Below are positions 33,011-40,876 of a stretch of DNA of 64,000 nt, one piece after another. Under the pieces are notes generated by a model. It was not told where the DNA came from. It searched no databases and saw only the letters and a program-made list of their open reading frames with translations. Origin of the DNA: Poseidonocella sp. HB161398 (GTDB taxonomy: Bacteria > Pseudomonadota > Alphaproteobacteria > Rhodobacterales > Rhodobacteraceae). The stretch lies in assembly GCF_005870025.1 (NCBI RefSeq), contig NZ_VATA01000015.1, positions 79,399 to 143,398 of the forward strand, given 5' to 3'. The translations under genes and the position numbers were made by a program. Position 1 is the first letter of the stretch. Each line of letters starts with the position of its first letter.

Positions 33011-34857
33011 CCGGGACGCCCGACCGCAAGATCCGCCCGCTGAACCTCTCGGCCCGGGCCGCCGGGCCCGAGATGCCCGCCTATCCCGAGCCGGTGCTGG
33101 GCAACCCCGCCGCCACGCTGATGGATTCGGGCGTCGGCAACTGCTTTCCGGGGCTGGAATTCGACCTGCGCCAGCTCGACGTGCGCTTCTTCCCCGGGCT
33201 CGTCTTCTCCTTTCCGGGCGTGACCCCGGCGGGACCCGACGGCACCCAGGGCGCGCAGCTCGTCTATGCCGACACGACCGGCGATCCGGTCTTCGCCGAG
33301 GACTATCCCTGGGTGGCCGACCTGGCGCTGGCGCTCGGCGGCCCGGCGGGCGACGCGCTCTCGGACGGGCAGTGGTACCTGCATGCGGTCGAGCAGAAGG
33401 GCCGCCGGATCGAGCTCTACGACATTTCGGTCTGGCAGAACGCGCTGCTCTACACCCCCTACGAGGGCGAGATCGCCTGGTGGATCATCCGCCTGATCGA
33501 GCGCGACCCCGACCCGGCGCTGGCCGACCTGACGATCGAGCTGACGCAGCGCGATGCCCAGGGCCAGCCGACCGGCCAGCCGGTGACGCTGCGCGGCAAG
33601 CGCCGCGCCTATCTCGACGACGAGGGCATGATCTCGGGCGTCTACCATCCCGGCGAGCTTACCGCCTCGATGTGCAGCCCCTGGACGCATGACTTCCGCG
33701 ACTGCGCCTGCCAGTACTGGGCCTCGAACCATCCCGACGTGGTGCTGGGCGAGATGGACGACCCCAATGACGCGGGCAGCCTGCAGGCCGGGCAGGAACC
33801 CGCGCCGGGCGATCCGCTGCAGCCCGCCAGCTTCCTCGACTGGATGCGCCGCCGCACCGATCCGGCGCGCGACGTCCAGGCCCAGACGACGATCGACGGC
33901 GCGCGGCCCTTCCGCTACGACCCCTACGAGATCAACCTGCGCTGGCAGGAGCTCGATTTCGTCCTGCAGGGCCAGGAGGCGAAGGCGACGCCCGCGGGCG
34001 GCACCCTGCCCGATCGCAAGCCGCCGGAGACGCCGCAGCAGGTCTATGACGACCTGCGGCTGAACCTCGCGCCGCTCGAATACATCCTGGCGCTGCGCTA
34101 TCTCTACGCCACCTTCTCGATCCGCGCCCCCGAAGAGGTCACCCCGCAGGAAGAGCGCGCCTGGCCCGGCCTCGCCGCCGATCTGAGGGCGGCGCGGCAG
34201 ATCCTGCTCTCGGTGGCGATCAGCGAGATGACCCATCTGCGCTGGGTGAACCAGATGCTCTGGTCGCTCTCCGCAGCACTGCCAGGCGAGCTGCCCGGCT
34301 ACCGCCCGGCGGTGGGCCCGGCGACCGACTGCGTCGATCCCCAGCACAGCCTGGCGCTCGAGCGCGCCCTGCCGGAGGTGATCGCCGAATTCGTCGCGCT
34401 GGAGCGTCCGGGCGGCGAGATCGACCGCGAATACGAGGATCTGGTCACCCATCTGCGCGGCAACCCCGCCTATCCGGCGGGGCTCTTCCAGCTTGCGGTG
34501 CGCATCGACAGCGACGGGCTGGCGCATTACCACAAGTTCCGCGACATCGCCCGCATCCTCGCCCCCTACGAGGCGCAGTCCGGCCTCTACCTGCGCACCC
34601 TGACCGAGGCGCCGCCCGATGCGCCGGGCATGCCGCAGGCGCTCGACCTCCTCGATGCCGCCGTGGCCGACCTGCGCGAGGGCTACCGCGCCGAGGCCGC
34701 CAGCGCCGGGAGCAATGCCGAGCGCTCCATCGCCGAGGCGCGGATCATCGCCGCGCGCGACCGGATGCACGCGCTCTGGGAGACCGGCGAGGCGCTCGCC
34801 CGCGACGGTCTCGGCATCCCGTTCTTCGCCCGGCTCCCGGGCCGCGCCCATGGCTGA
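33007..34857 (+). CDS. LodA C-terminal-like protein fused to a VioB-type ferritin-like domain
   Basis: The product has 616 residues. Residues ~35-70 (LMDSGVGNCFPGLEFDLRQ) resemble the LodA CVGGxFFPGIE motif. Residues ~215-245 read PGELTASMCSPWTHDFRDCACQYWASNHPD, resembling the LodA/GoxA PGDLT-M-PWQxDFxxC...W.A.RPD segment that carries the tryptophylquinone Trp. Candidate cofactor residues are Trp226 and Trp238 with Cys46, Cys223, Cys233 or Cys235. Residues ~345-520 match the ferritin-like domain of VioB-type imine-coupling enzymes: LEYILALRYLYATFSI (Glu358), AISEMTHLRWVNQML (Glu407, His410), and a later DSDGLAHYHKFRDI. The gene overlaps the LodA-N-like gene by 4 bp and the radical SAM gene by 8 bp. 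The fusion is unusual to my knowledge. Confidence 0.62.
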   Translation: MTGTPDRKIRPLNLSARAAGPEMPAYPEPVLGNPAATLMDSGVGNCFPGLEFDLRQLDVRFFPGLVFSFPGVTPAGPDGTQGAQLVYADTTGDPVFAEDYPWVADLALALGGPAGDALSDGQWYLHAVEQKGRRIELYDISVWQNALLYTPYEGEIAWWIIRLIERDPDPALADLTIELTQRDAQGQPTGQPVTLRGKRRAYLDDEGMISGVYHPGELTASMCSPWTHDFRDCACQYWASNHPDVVLGEMDDPNDAGSLQAGQEPAPGDPLQPASFLDWMRRRTDPARDVQAQTTIDGARPFRYDPYEINLRWQELDFVLQGQEAKATPAGGTLPDRKPPETPQQVYDDLRLNLAPLEYILALRYLYATFSIRAPEEVTPQEERAWPGLAADLRAARQILLSVAISEMTHLRWVNQMLWSLSAALPGELPGYRPAVGPATDCVDPQHSLALERALPEVIAEFVALERPGGEIDREYEDLVTHLRGNPAYPAGLFQLAVRIDSDGLAHYHKFRDIARILAPYEAQSGLYLRTLTEAPPDAPGMPQALDLLDAAVADLREGYRAEAASAGSNAERSIAEARIIAARDRMHALWETGEALARDGLGIPFFARLPGRAHG

Positions 34858-36181
34858 TGGCGCCCCCCCTGATCTCCGCCCGCCCGGCGCGCCGCGCAGC
34901 CGCCAGGCGCATCTGAAGGACGGGCTCCTCCTCCATGCCGAGAGCGCGGCGCTCTACGCGCTCGATCCCGGCGAGGCGGCGGCGCTCGACGCGCTTCTCG
35001 GCCGGGACGAGGCCGCGCTGGCCCGGCGGCTCGGCGCGCTCGGGCTGGACCTGGCCCCGTCCCCCGCCGCACCTGATGCGGCGGCTCCGCCTCCGCCACG
35101 GGCGCTGGCCCTGACCGTCTCGCAGAGCTGCAACATGGCCTGCGGCTACTGCTATGCCTCGGGCGGCGCCTTCGGGGGCGCGGCGCGGCTGATGCCCGAG
35201 GCCGTCGCGATCGCCGCGGTCGACCGGCTGATCGCCGACACGGCCCCGGGCGGCGCCGTGCAGATCGCCTTCATGGGCGGCGAGCCCTGGCTGGCGCGCG
35301 ACCTGATCCGCGCCACGGTCGCCCATGCCCGCCGCCGCGGCGGCGCGCGGGCGGTGAAGACCGGCTTCGCGATGACCACCAATGCCACGCTGCTGCGCGC
35401 CGAGGACGCCGCCTTCCTCGCCGAGCAGGGCTTCGCCGTGACCGTCAGCCTCGACGGCGACCGCGAGACCAATGACCGGCTGCGGCCGATGGCGGGCGGG
35501 GCGGGCAGCTTCGACCGGGTTGCCCGGCGGCTGGCGCCGCTCCTGGCCGAGGCCGGCCGCCTGACCCTTTCCGCCCGGGTCACGGTGACGCCGGACAACC
35601 TCGACATCCCGCGCACCGTCGCCGCGCTTGCGGATCTCGGCTTCGCCTCGGTCGGGATCTCGCCGATGCTCGCCTCGCCGACCGGGCGCGGCGCGCTGGC
35701 CGGGGACGATTTCCCGCGGCTCCTCGCGGCCATGACCGAGGCCGGCGAGGACTGGATGGCCGCGACGCTCGCCGGGCGGCCGCATGCCTTCGCCAATCTC
35801 GCCACCGCGCTCGGCGAGCTCCATCGCGGCCGCCCGCGCAGCCAGTCCTGCGGCGCGGTGCGCGACTATCTCGCCGTCGATGCCGAGGGCCGCTACGCCG
35901 CCTGCCACCGCTTCGTCAACGATCCGCTGGGCCAGATGGGCGATCTCGCCGCCGGGCCGGACCCGGCCGCCCGCGCGCGCTTCCTGGCGGAACGCCAGGT
36001 CGAGGCGCAGCCGGATTGCGCCGGCTGCTGGGCGCGGCGGCTCTGCGGCGGCGGCTGCCATCACGAGGTGCTCCATGCCGGGCGGCCGGGCTGCGACTAT
36101 GTCCGCGGCTGGCTCGACTACGCGATCGGCGCCTATGGGCGGCTGATGGCGGCGCGGCCCGGCTGGTTCGGCGATGGCTGA
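34850..36181 (+). CDS. Radical SAM/SPASM peptide-modifying enzyme (QhpD/maturase-like)
   Basis: This 443-residue enzyme has the radical SAM cluster motif CNMACGYC (Cys94, 98, 101) in a partial TIM barrel (FMGGEPWLA, ~142-150; SLDGDRETNDRLRP; RVTVTPDN). A canonical seven-Cys SPASM domain follows: Cys334, GX4C to Cys352, then CX2CX5CX3C at 390/393/399/403 and a last Cys at 415. An N-terminal ~85-residue region (LKDGLLLHAESAALYALDPGEAAALDALL) looks like a peptide-binding domain. SPASM enzymes of this kind install thioether or C-C links in peptides, and the QhpD subgroup matures the tryptophylquinone subunit of quinohemoprotein amine dehydrogenase. The ATG at 34850 lies in the preceding gene, giving an 8-bp overlap. 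The LodA-like proteins are the obvious substrate. Confidence 0.85.
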   Translation: MADGAPPDLRPPGAPRSRQAHLKDGLLLHAESAALYALDPGEAAALDALLGRDEAALARRLGALGLDLAPSPAAPDAAAPPPPRALALTVSQSCNMACGYCYASGGAFGGAARLMPEAVAIAAVDRLIADTAPGGAVQIAFMGGEPWLARDLIRATVAHARRRGGARAVKTGFAMTTNATLLRAEDAAFLAEQGFAVTVSLDGDRETNDRLRPMAGGAGSFDRVARRLAPLLAEAGRLTLSARVTVTPDNLDIPRTVAALADLGFASVGISPMLASPTGRGALAGDDFPRLLAAMTEAGEDWMAATLAGRPHAFANLATALGELHRGRPRSQSCGAVRDYLAVDAEGRYAACHRFVNDPLGQMGDLAAGPDPAARARFLAERQVEAQPDCAGCWARRLCGGGCHHEVLHAGRPGCDYVRGWLDYAIGAYGRLMAARPGWFGDG

Positions 36182-37490
36182 CATCCTGGTCGCAGGCGCC
36201 GGACCCGCGGGCAGCCTTGCCGCGCTGCTCCTCGCCCGCCAGGGGGCGCGGGTGGTCCTCGCCGATCCCGGCCGCCCGGTCGCGCCCCGCTGCGAGAGCC
36301 TCGCGCCCGCGGCCCGCGCGCTGATGGCCGGGCTCGGGCTCGAACCGGTGCTCGCCGCGGCCCGCCTGGGACAGCCCGCCGCCATGGCGCTCTCCTGGCG
36401 CGCCGTGCCCGAGCATCGCCGTTTCGGCGCAGAGGCCCCCTGGCTGCTCTCCCGCCCGCTCCTCCATGCCGGGCTCCGTGCTGCCGCGCTTGCCGCCGGC
36501 GCCGTGGCACTCGAGACGCGGATCACGCGGCTGGAGACCGGACGGGCCCGGACCGCGGATGGCGGCATGCTGGAGCCCGCGGTGATCCTCGATGCCCGCG
36601 GCCGCGCGGCGGGCGGGCTGCGCCCCCTCGCCCCGGCCCGCGCCGCCCTGCCCTTTGCCGGTTCCGCCCCGGAGGGCGCGGCGTCGATGGGGATCGCCGC
36701 GCTGGAGGATGGCTGGATCTGGTGGGCCGAAGCCCGCGGGCAGCGCCAGGGCATCCGCGTCGCCGCCCCCGCCACGCTATCTGGCATGGATGGGACGGCG
36801 CGGCAGGACTGGCTGCAGGCCGCCCATGCGCCGGGCCTGCCGGACCTCTCCGCTTGCTCCGCCGGACGGCCGGTTCCGGCCGGGCTGGCGGCGGCGCCCG
36901 AGACGCAGCCGGCGCCCGGCGTGATCCGCCTCGGCGATGCGGCGCTGGCGCGCGATCCGGTCGCCGCCCAGGGGCTGCTGCACGCGCTGCGCAGCGCCAG
37001 CCAGGCGGCCGCGGCGGCGGCAACGCTGCTCTGGCATCCCGGCGAGGCCGGCGCGGCCGAGGCCTTCCTGCGGCTCCGCCACCAGGCCGATTGCGAGGCG
37101 GCCATCGCCGCGACCGCCGCGGCGCAGGCGGGACAGGCGCGCCATGCGACGCCGTTCTGGCGCGGCACCGCCCCCGCCCCGGAAGCCCCGGCGGCGCCTC
37201 CGCGGGACGCGGCCCTGCGGCTGGCCGCCCGGCCCGCCCGGGTGCCGCTTCTGGCAGAGGGGCATATCCGCTGGACCCGGGGACTGGAGCTCGACGCCAC
37301 CGGCCAGCCGCTGGCGCGGGTCGGACCCTATCCGGCCGCGGCGCTGCTGGCCGCGCTCGCCGCGCCCGGCACGGCGCCGGAGCTTGCCGCGCGGCTGGCA
37401 AGGCTCGGCCCCGCCACGGCGGCCGGGCCGGTCATCGCGGAACTCCTGCGGATCGGCGCGCTGGTGCCGGGCGCGGTCACGCCCGCTTGA
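36174..37490 (+). CDS. FAD-dependent monooxygenase, LodB/QhpG-like
   Basis: This 438-residue flavoprotein opens DILVAGAGPAGSLAALLLARQGARVVLADPG, a GxGxxG Rossmann site with acidic ribose ligand. It has the second FAD motif GVIRLGDAALARDPVAAQGLLHALRSA (~245-270) typical of group A monooxygenases and tryptophan-halogenase-like proteins. LodB and QhpG, which help form CTQ by oxidising a protein Trp, belong here. The C-terminus (~350-438) is Ala/Leu-rich and not recognised. It overlaps the radical SAM gene by 8 bp and ends the operon, with its last 14 bp overlapping the convergent cyclase-ATPase gene. I infer that it oxygenates the Trp of the LodA-like partner. Confidence 0.75.
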   Translation: MADILVAGAGPAGSLAALLLARQGARVVLADPGRPVAPRCESLAPAARALMAGLGLEPVLAAARLGQPAAMALSWRAVPEHRRFGAEAPWLLSRPLLHAGLRAAALAAGAVALETRITRLETGRARTADGGMLEPAVILDARGRAAGGLRPLAPARAALPFAGSAPEGAASMGIAALEDGWIWWAEARGQRQGIRVAAPATLSGMDGTARQDWLQAAHAPGLPDLSACSAGRPVPAGLAAAPETQPAPGVIRLGDAALARDPVAAQGLLHALRSASQAAAAAATLLWHPGEAGAAEAFLRLRHQADCEAAIAATAAAQAGQARHATPFWRGTAPAPEAPAAPPRDAALRLAARPARVPLLAEGHIRWTRGLELDATGQPLARVGPYPAAALLAALAAPGTAPELAARLARLGPATAAGPVIAELLRIGALVPGAVTPA

Positions 37491-40400
37491 GCCCGTCCGC
37501 CTCGCCCGCCAGCAGCCGCTGCATCCGCCGCACGTCCCACCCGTCATCGAGCGAGACCATCGCCGCCGCGCAGGCCTCGAGGCAGGCCCGCGCCTCCGCA
37601 CCCGGCGCCGCCTCGGCCATGTCGCAGGCGATGCGCAGGGCGATCGTCGCCGCCCCCATCTCCCGCGCCTGGGCCAGCGCGGCACGGCGCAGCGCCGCCG
37701 CCTCCTCCACCCGGCCCCGCGCCGCCGCCAGGCAGGCTTCGAGCCGCGAGGTCTCGGCCTCGTACCAGGTCTCGCCGGTGCTCTTCTCGAGGCTGCGGGC
37801 CTCCTCGAGCAGCCGCTCCGCCTCGGCGGTCTCTCCGGCGCGCAGGTGGATCCAGGCCACGAACCCGGCGGAAAGCGCCCCGTAATTCAGCGGGTTGTAC
37901 TCGCGGAACGCCACCATCAGCTCGCGCGCGCGGGCGGCCTCGGCGGGGGTGGGCGGTGCCTCGCGGCCGATCAGCCGCGCGCAGCGGCCGAAGAAGTTCC
38001 CCGCCCCGCGCGCCACCTTGATGTCGTAGCGCTCTGCCACCGAGAGCGCCTGGTCCGCCCCGGCCAGAAGCTCCGCATCATCGACCGCCATCGCCGCCAG
38101 CATCGACTGGAAGGCCAGCGCCATTCCCAGCGAATGGCCGTGGCGGATGCGCTCGGCATGGGACACGGCGAAGCTGCTGCTTTCCCGCCCGCGCTGCAGA
38201 TCGCCGCTCAGCCAGCGGGTGAAGGACAGGAAGACCGCGCAGATCTCGGCATTGTCGTAGCCATGGGTGAAGGCGAAGTTCAGGTCGGTCGCCATGTCAT
38301 AGGCGGCGAAGGCGGCGGAAAGCTCGCGCTCGGCATCGGCGAAACGACCGGTATGGAGCGCGACGCTGCCCAGCCCGCGGCGGCCGATCATCGCATAGGT
38401 GCGGTTGCCGCGGGCCTCGGCGGTCTCGGCCAGCTGCTGCGCCCAGACCTTGGCCCCGGCATAGTCCGCAGCCACCAGCGCGTTGGAGTAGATGCCGTTG
38501 AGCGCCAGCAGTTCCGCCTCGCCGTCGCCGAGATCGCGGGCCAGGGCCAGCATCTCGCGCGAGAGCCGGCCGACCTCCGGGTCGCCGATGCTGAAACGGC
38601 CGCGCTTGACCACGGCGAGCCCCGAGGCGGCGCGCATCCGCAGCCGCTTGGTCGCCTCGCTGTCCCCGAGATTGCCGAGCGCCTCCAGCGCCTGGTCGAA
38701 ATAGTGGTTCGCCTCGACCAGCGCGGAGCCCGCCAGGAACTGCTCGGCCGCCGCCAGCGCCAGGGGCGCGGCCTCGGCCATCAGCCCGGCGGCCAGCGCA
38801 TGGGTGGCCAGCATGTCGGGATGGCGCGCCGCCATGTCCGCGGAGAGCCCGCGCAGGATGTCGAGCGCCGCCGCATGCAGCGACCGGCGCTGCAGGCCGA
38901 CCAGCCGTTCGTAGACCACGTCGCGGTAGAGATGGTGGTGGAAGCGGTAGCTGCCCCCGGCCCCCTCCTCGGCGACGAGGCCCGAGGCCATCAGCTCGGC
39001 CAGCCCCTGGTCCAGCTCCTCGGCGGAGATCCCCGCGACCCCGGCCAGCATCTCCTGGTCGGCGGGCATGTCGAAGACTGCGAGCGCCGCGGCAACGGGC
39101 CGGCCGCCGCCGAGCTGGTCGAGCCGCTCGCCGACGCTTTCGTAGAGGGTCCGGGGCACCGCCACGTCGCGGGCGATCGAGCCGATCCGGTCGCCCTCCA
39201 TCGCCCGTGCGAGGCTTTCGAGCATCAGCGGATTGCCCTCGGCCAGGGTCAGCATCCGCTGGGTCACCGCCTCGGGCAGCGGGTTGCCGCCCAGCGTGCG
39301 GCGGAAGAGCTCGGCCGCGTCCCTGGGCCCCAGCCCCGCCAGCGCCAGCCGCCCGGCGCCCGGCTGCCCCTGCCAGAGCGGCTCGGCGCGGTTGCGGGAA
39401 CTGGCAAGCAGCATCACCGGACGGCCGGCGGCGCGGCGGGCGATCTCCTCCAGCAGGTCGCGGGTGGTGGCGTCGCACCAATGCGCGTCCTCCAGCACCA
39501 GAAGCACCGGCCGCCCGTCGCGGCTGCCGACGAACCAGTCGGCCAGCAGCGCGATCAGCCCGGCGCGCGCCTCGCGGGTCTTCGGTCCCGGCGACTGGGC
39601 GCGCGGCGCCAGGCCGATCAGCTCGGCGACCAGACCGACCTCCTCGGGGCTGCAGCCCTCGAGCGCATGGGCCAGCGCGTCGCGCCGCGCCCCGGCCGTG
39701 CCCGCCGCCTCGCCGCCGACCAGCTGTTCGAAGAAGCCGGTCACCGGGGCGAAGGCGCTGTTCTGGGTCAGCGAGGAACAGGAGAGCCAGCGCAGCTCGG
39801 CCTCCTCTTCGCCGATCTGCCCCGCCGCGGTGCGCAGGAGCGTGGTCTTGCCGAGCCCGGCCTCGCCGGTGACGACGACCATGGCGGGTTCCGCCGCGCA
39901 GGCCCCCTGCCAATGGCCGATCAGCGCCTTGACCTCGCCGCCGCGCCCGAGCGCCCGGCCGCCCGCCCCGCCGGCCGCCTGGCCGCGCGCCCGCCCGAGC
40001 ACCCGGTAGATCTGCCCGGCCTCCTCGAAGCCCGGCAGCTCCAGCCCGGTGGCATCCTCGAACTCGAACTGCCCGCCGCCCTGCGCCCGCGTCGCGGCAT
40101 CGGCCATGACGCCGCCCGGAGGGCTGACCGACTGCAGCCGCGCCGAGCGGTGCATGACCTTGCCGACCATGTGCAGCCGCTCGTTGCCGTTATGCTCCTC
40201 GGGGCGGCCGATCACCGCCTCGCCGGTGGCGATGCCGACACGGAAGCCGGGCTTGATCCGCTGTCCCGAGGGCAGCGCCACCTCTCGCGCGGCAAGCGCC
40301 TCCTGCAGTGCCAGCGCGGCGCCGAGCCCGCGCTCGGCATCGCCCAGCCGGGTGCGCGGATAGCCGAAGAGCATGATCGCCCCGTCGCCATGGAGCGAGG

Positions 40401-40773
40401 CGAGATAGCCGCCGAAGCGCCGCGCCACCCCGCCCGCGGCGAGGTAGAAGGACTGGAAAAGCGCATGCAGGTCGTCGGGCGAGAGCGTCTCGGTGAGCCG
40501 GGTGGAGCCGATCATGTCGGCGAAGATCACCGTCAGCCGCCGCATCTCCAGCCCGTCGGGCAGGCTTTCGGGCGCCACGGTCAAGGTGCCGCGCAGCGCG
40601 TCGATGGCCGCGAGCAGCCGCTTGCGCTGGCCCAGCGTCAGGCCGAGCTCGCGCAGGTCGGCATCGCCCAGCGTCCAGAACAGCTCCTCGTCGATATGCT
40701 CGGCACGGAAGCTGTCCTCGAACGCGGCAAGGCCTGCGCGATCAAGGACGCTGCGCATGGACGGACGCGTCAT
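37477..40773 (-). CDS. SAM-domain, class III cyclase-like, AAA ATPase and TPR regulatory protein
   Basis: The predicted product has 1098 residues. Residues ~10-62 form a sterile-alpha-motif domain. Residues ~75-235 form a class III nucleotide cyclase domain with both metal Asp (86 in VIFADMIGS, 130 in HGDGAIMLF). The usual GDxVNxAARL is GKVMHRSARL (204-213), so the specificity Asp is Lys205 and the transition-state Asn is His208. Residues ~275-550 are a MalT/STAND-like ATPase (Walker A GEAGLGKT 303-310, LLVLEDAHW Walker B), and the rest is helical TPR-like repeats. No HTH is seen. The ATG at 40773 follows AGGGAAAG; the open frame upstream crosses a repeat and is not homologous. Convergent with the LodA-like operon. 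Likely a ligand-sensing signalling protein. Confidence 0.85.
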   Translation of the reverse strand: MTRPSMRSVLDRAGLAAFEDSFRAEHIDEELFWTLGDADLRELGLTLGQRKRLLAAIDALRGTLTVAPESLPDGLEMRRLTVIFADMIGSTRLTETLSPDDLHALFQSFYLAAGGVARRFGGYLASLHGDGAIMLFGYPRTRLGDAERGLGAALALQEALAAREVALPSGQRIKPGFRVGIATGEAVIGRPEEHNGNERLHMVGKVMHRSARLQSVSPPGGVMADAATRAQGGGQFEFEDATGLELPGFEEAGQIYRVLGRARGQAAGGAGGRALGRGGEVKALIGHWQGACAAEPAMVVVTGEAGLGKTTLLRTAAGQIGEEEAELRWLSCSSLTQNSAFAPVTGFFEQLVGGEAAGTAGARRDALAHALEGCSPEEVGLVAELIGLAPRAQSPGPKTREARAGLIALLADWFVGSRDGRPVLLVLEDAHWCDATTRDLLEEIARRAAGRPVMLLASSRNRAEPLWQGQPGAGRLALAGLGPRDAAELFRRTLGGNPLPEAVTQRMLTLAEGNPLMLESLARAMEGDRIGSIARDVAVPRTLYESVGERLDQLGGGRPVAAALAVFDMPADQEMLAGVAGISAEELDQGLAELMASGLVAEEGAGGSYRFHHHLYRDVVYERLVGLQRRSLHAAALDILRGLSADMAARHPDMLATHALAAGLMAEAAPLALAAAEQFLAGSALVEANHYFDQALEALGNLGDSEATKRLRMRAASGLAVVKRGRFSIGDPEVGRLSREMLALARDLGDGEAELLALNGIYSNALVAADYAGAKVWAQQLAETAEARGNRTYAMIGRRGLGSVALHTGRFADAERELSAAFAAYDMATDLNFAFTHGYDNAEICAVFLSFTRWLSGDLQRGRESSSFAVSHAERIRHGHSLGMALAFQSMLAAMAVDDAELLAGADQALSVAERYDIKVARGAGNFFGRCARLIGREAPPTPAEAARARELMVAFREYNPLNYGALSAGFVAWIHLRAGETAEAERLLEEARSLEKSTGETWYEAETSRLEACLAAARGRVEEAAALRRAALAQAREMGAATIALRIACDMAEAAPGAEARACLEACAAAMVSLDDGWDVRRMQRLLAGEADGLKRA

Positions 40774-40876
40774 CGCGGTTCTTTCCCTGTCAGTCTGATG
40801 GCGGCCGTGCCCTCGCTGCCGGGCTGGGCGGCGGCCGCTTGTTCCCCGCGCGGACCTTACCCCATGGGCAAGAGCC

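Noticed and set aside
35100..36180. Ribosomal peptide (RiPP) precursor near the radical SAM gene
   Set aside because: No short frame with a ribosome site and Cys/Ser-rich core was found; the genes overlap, leaving no room inside the operon.
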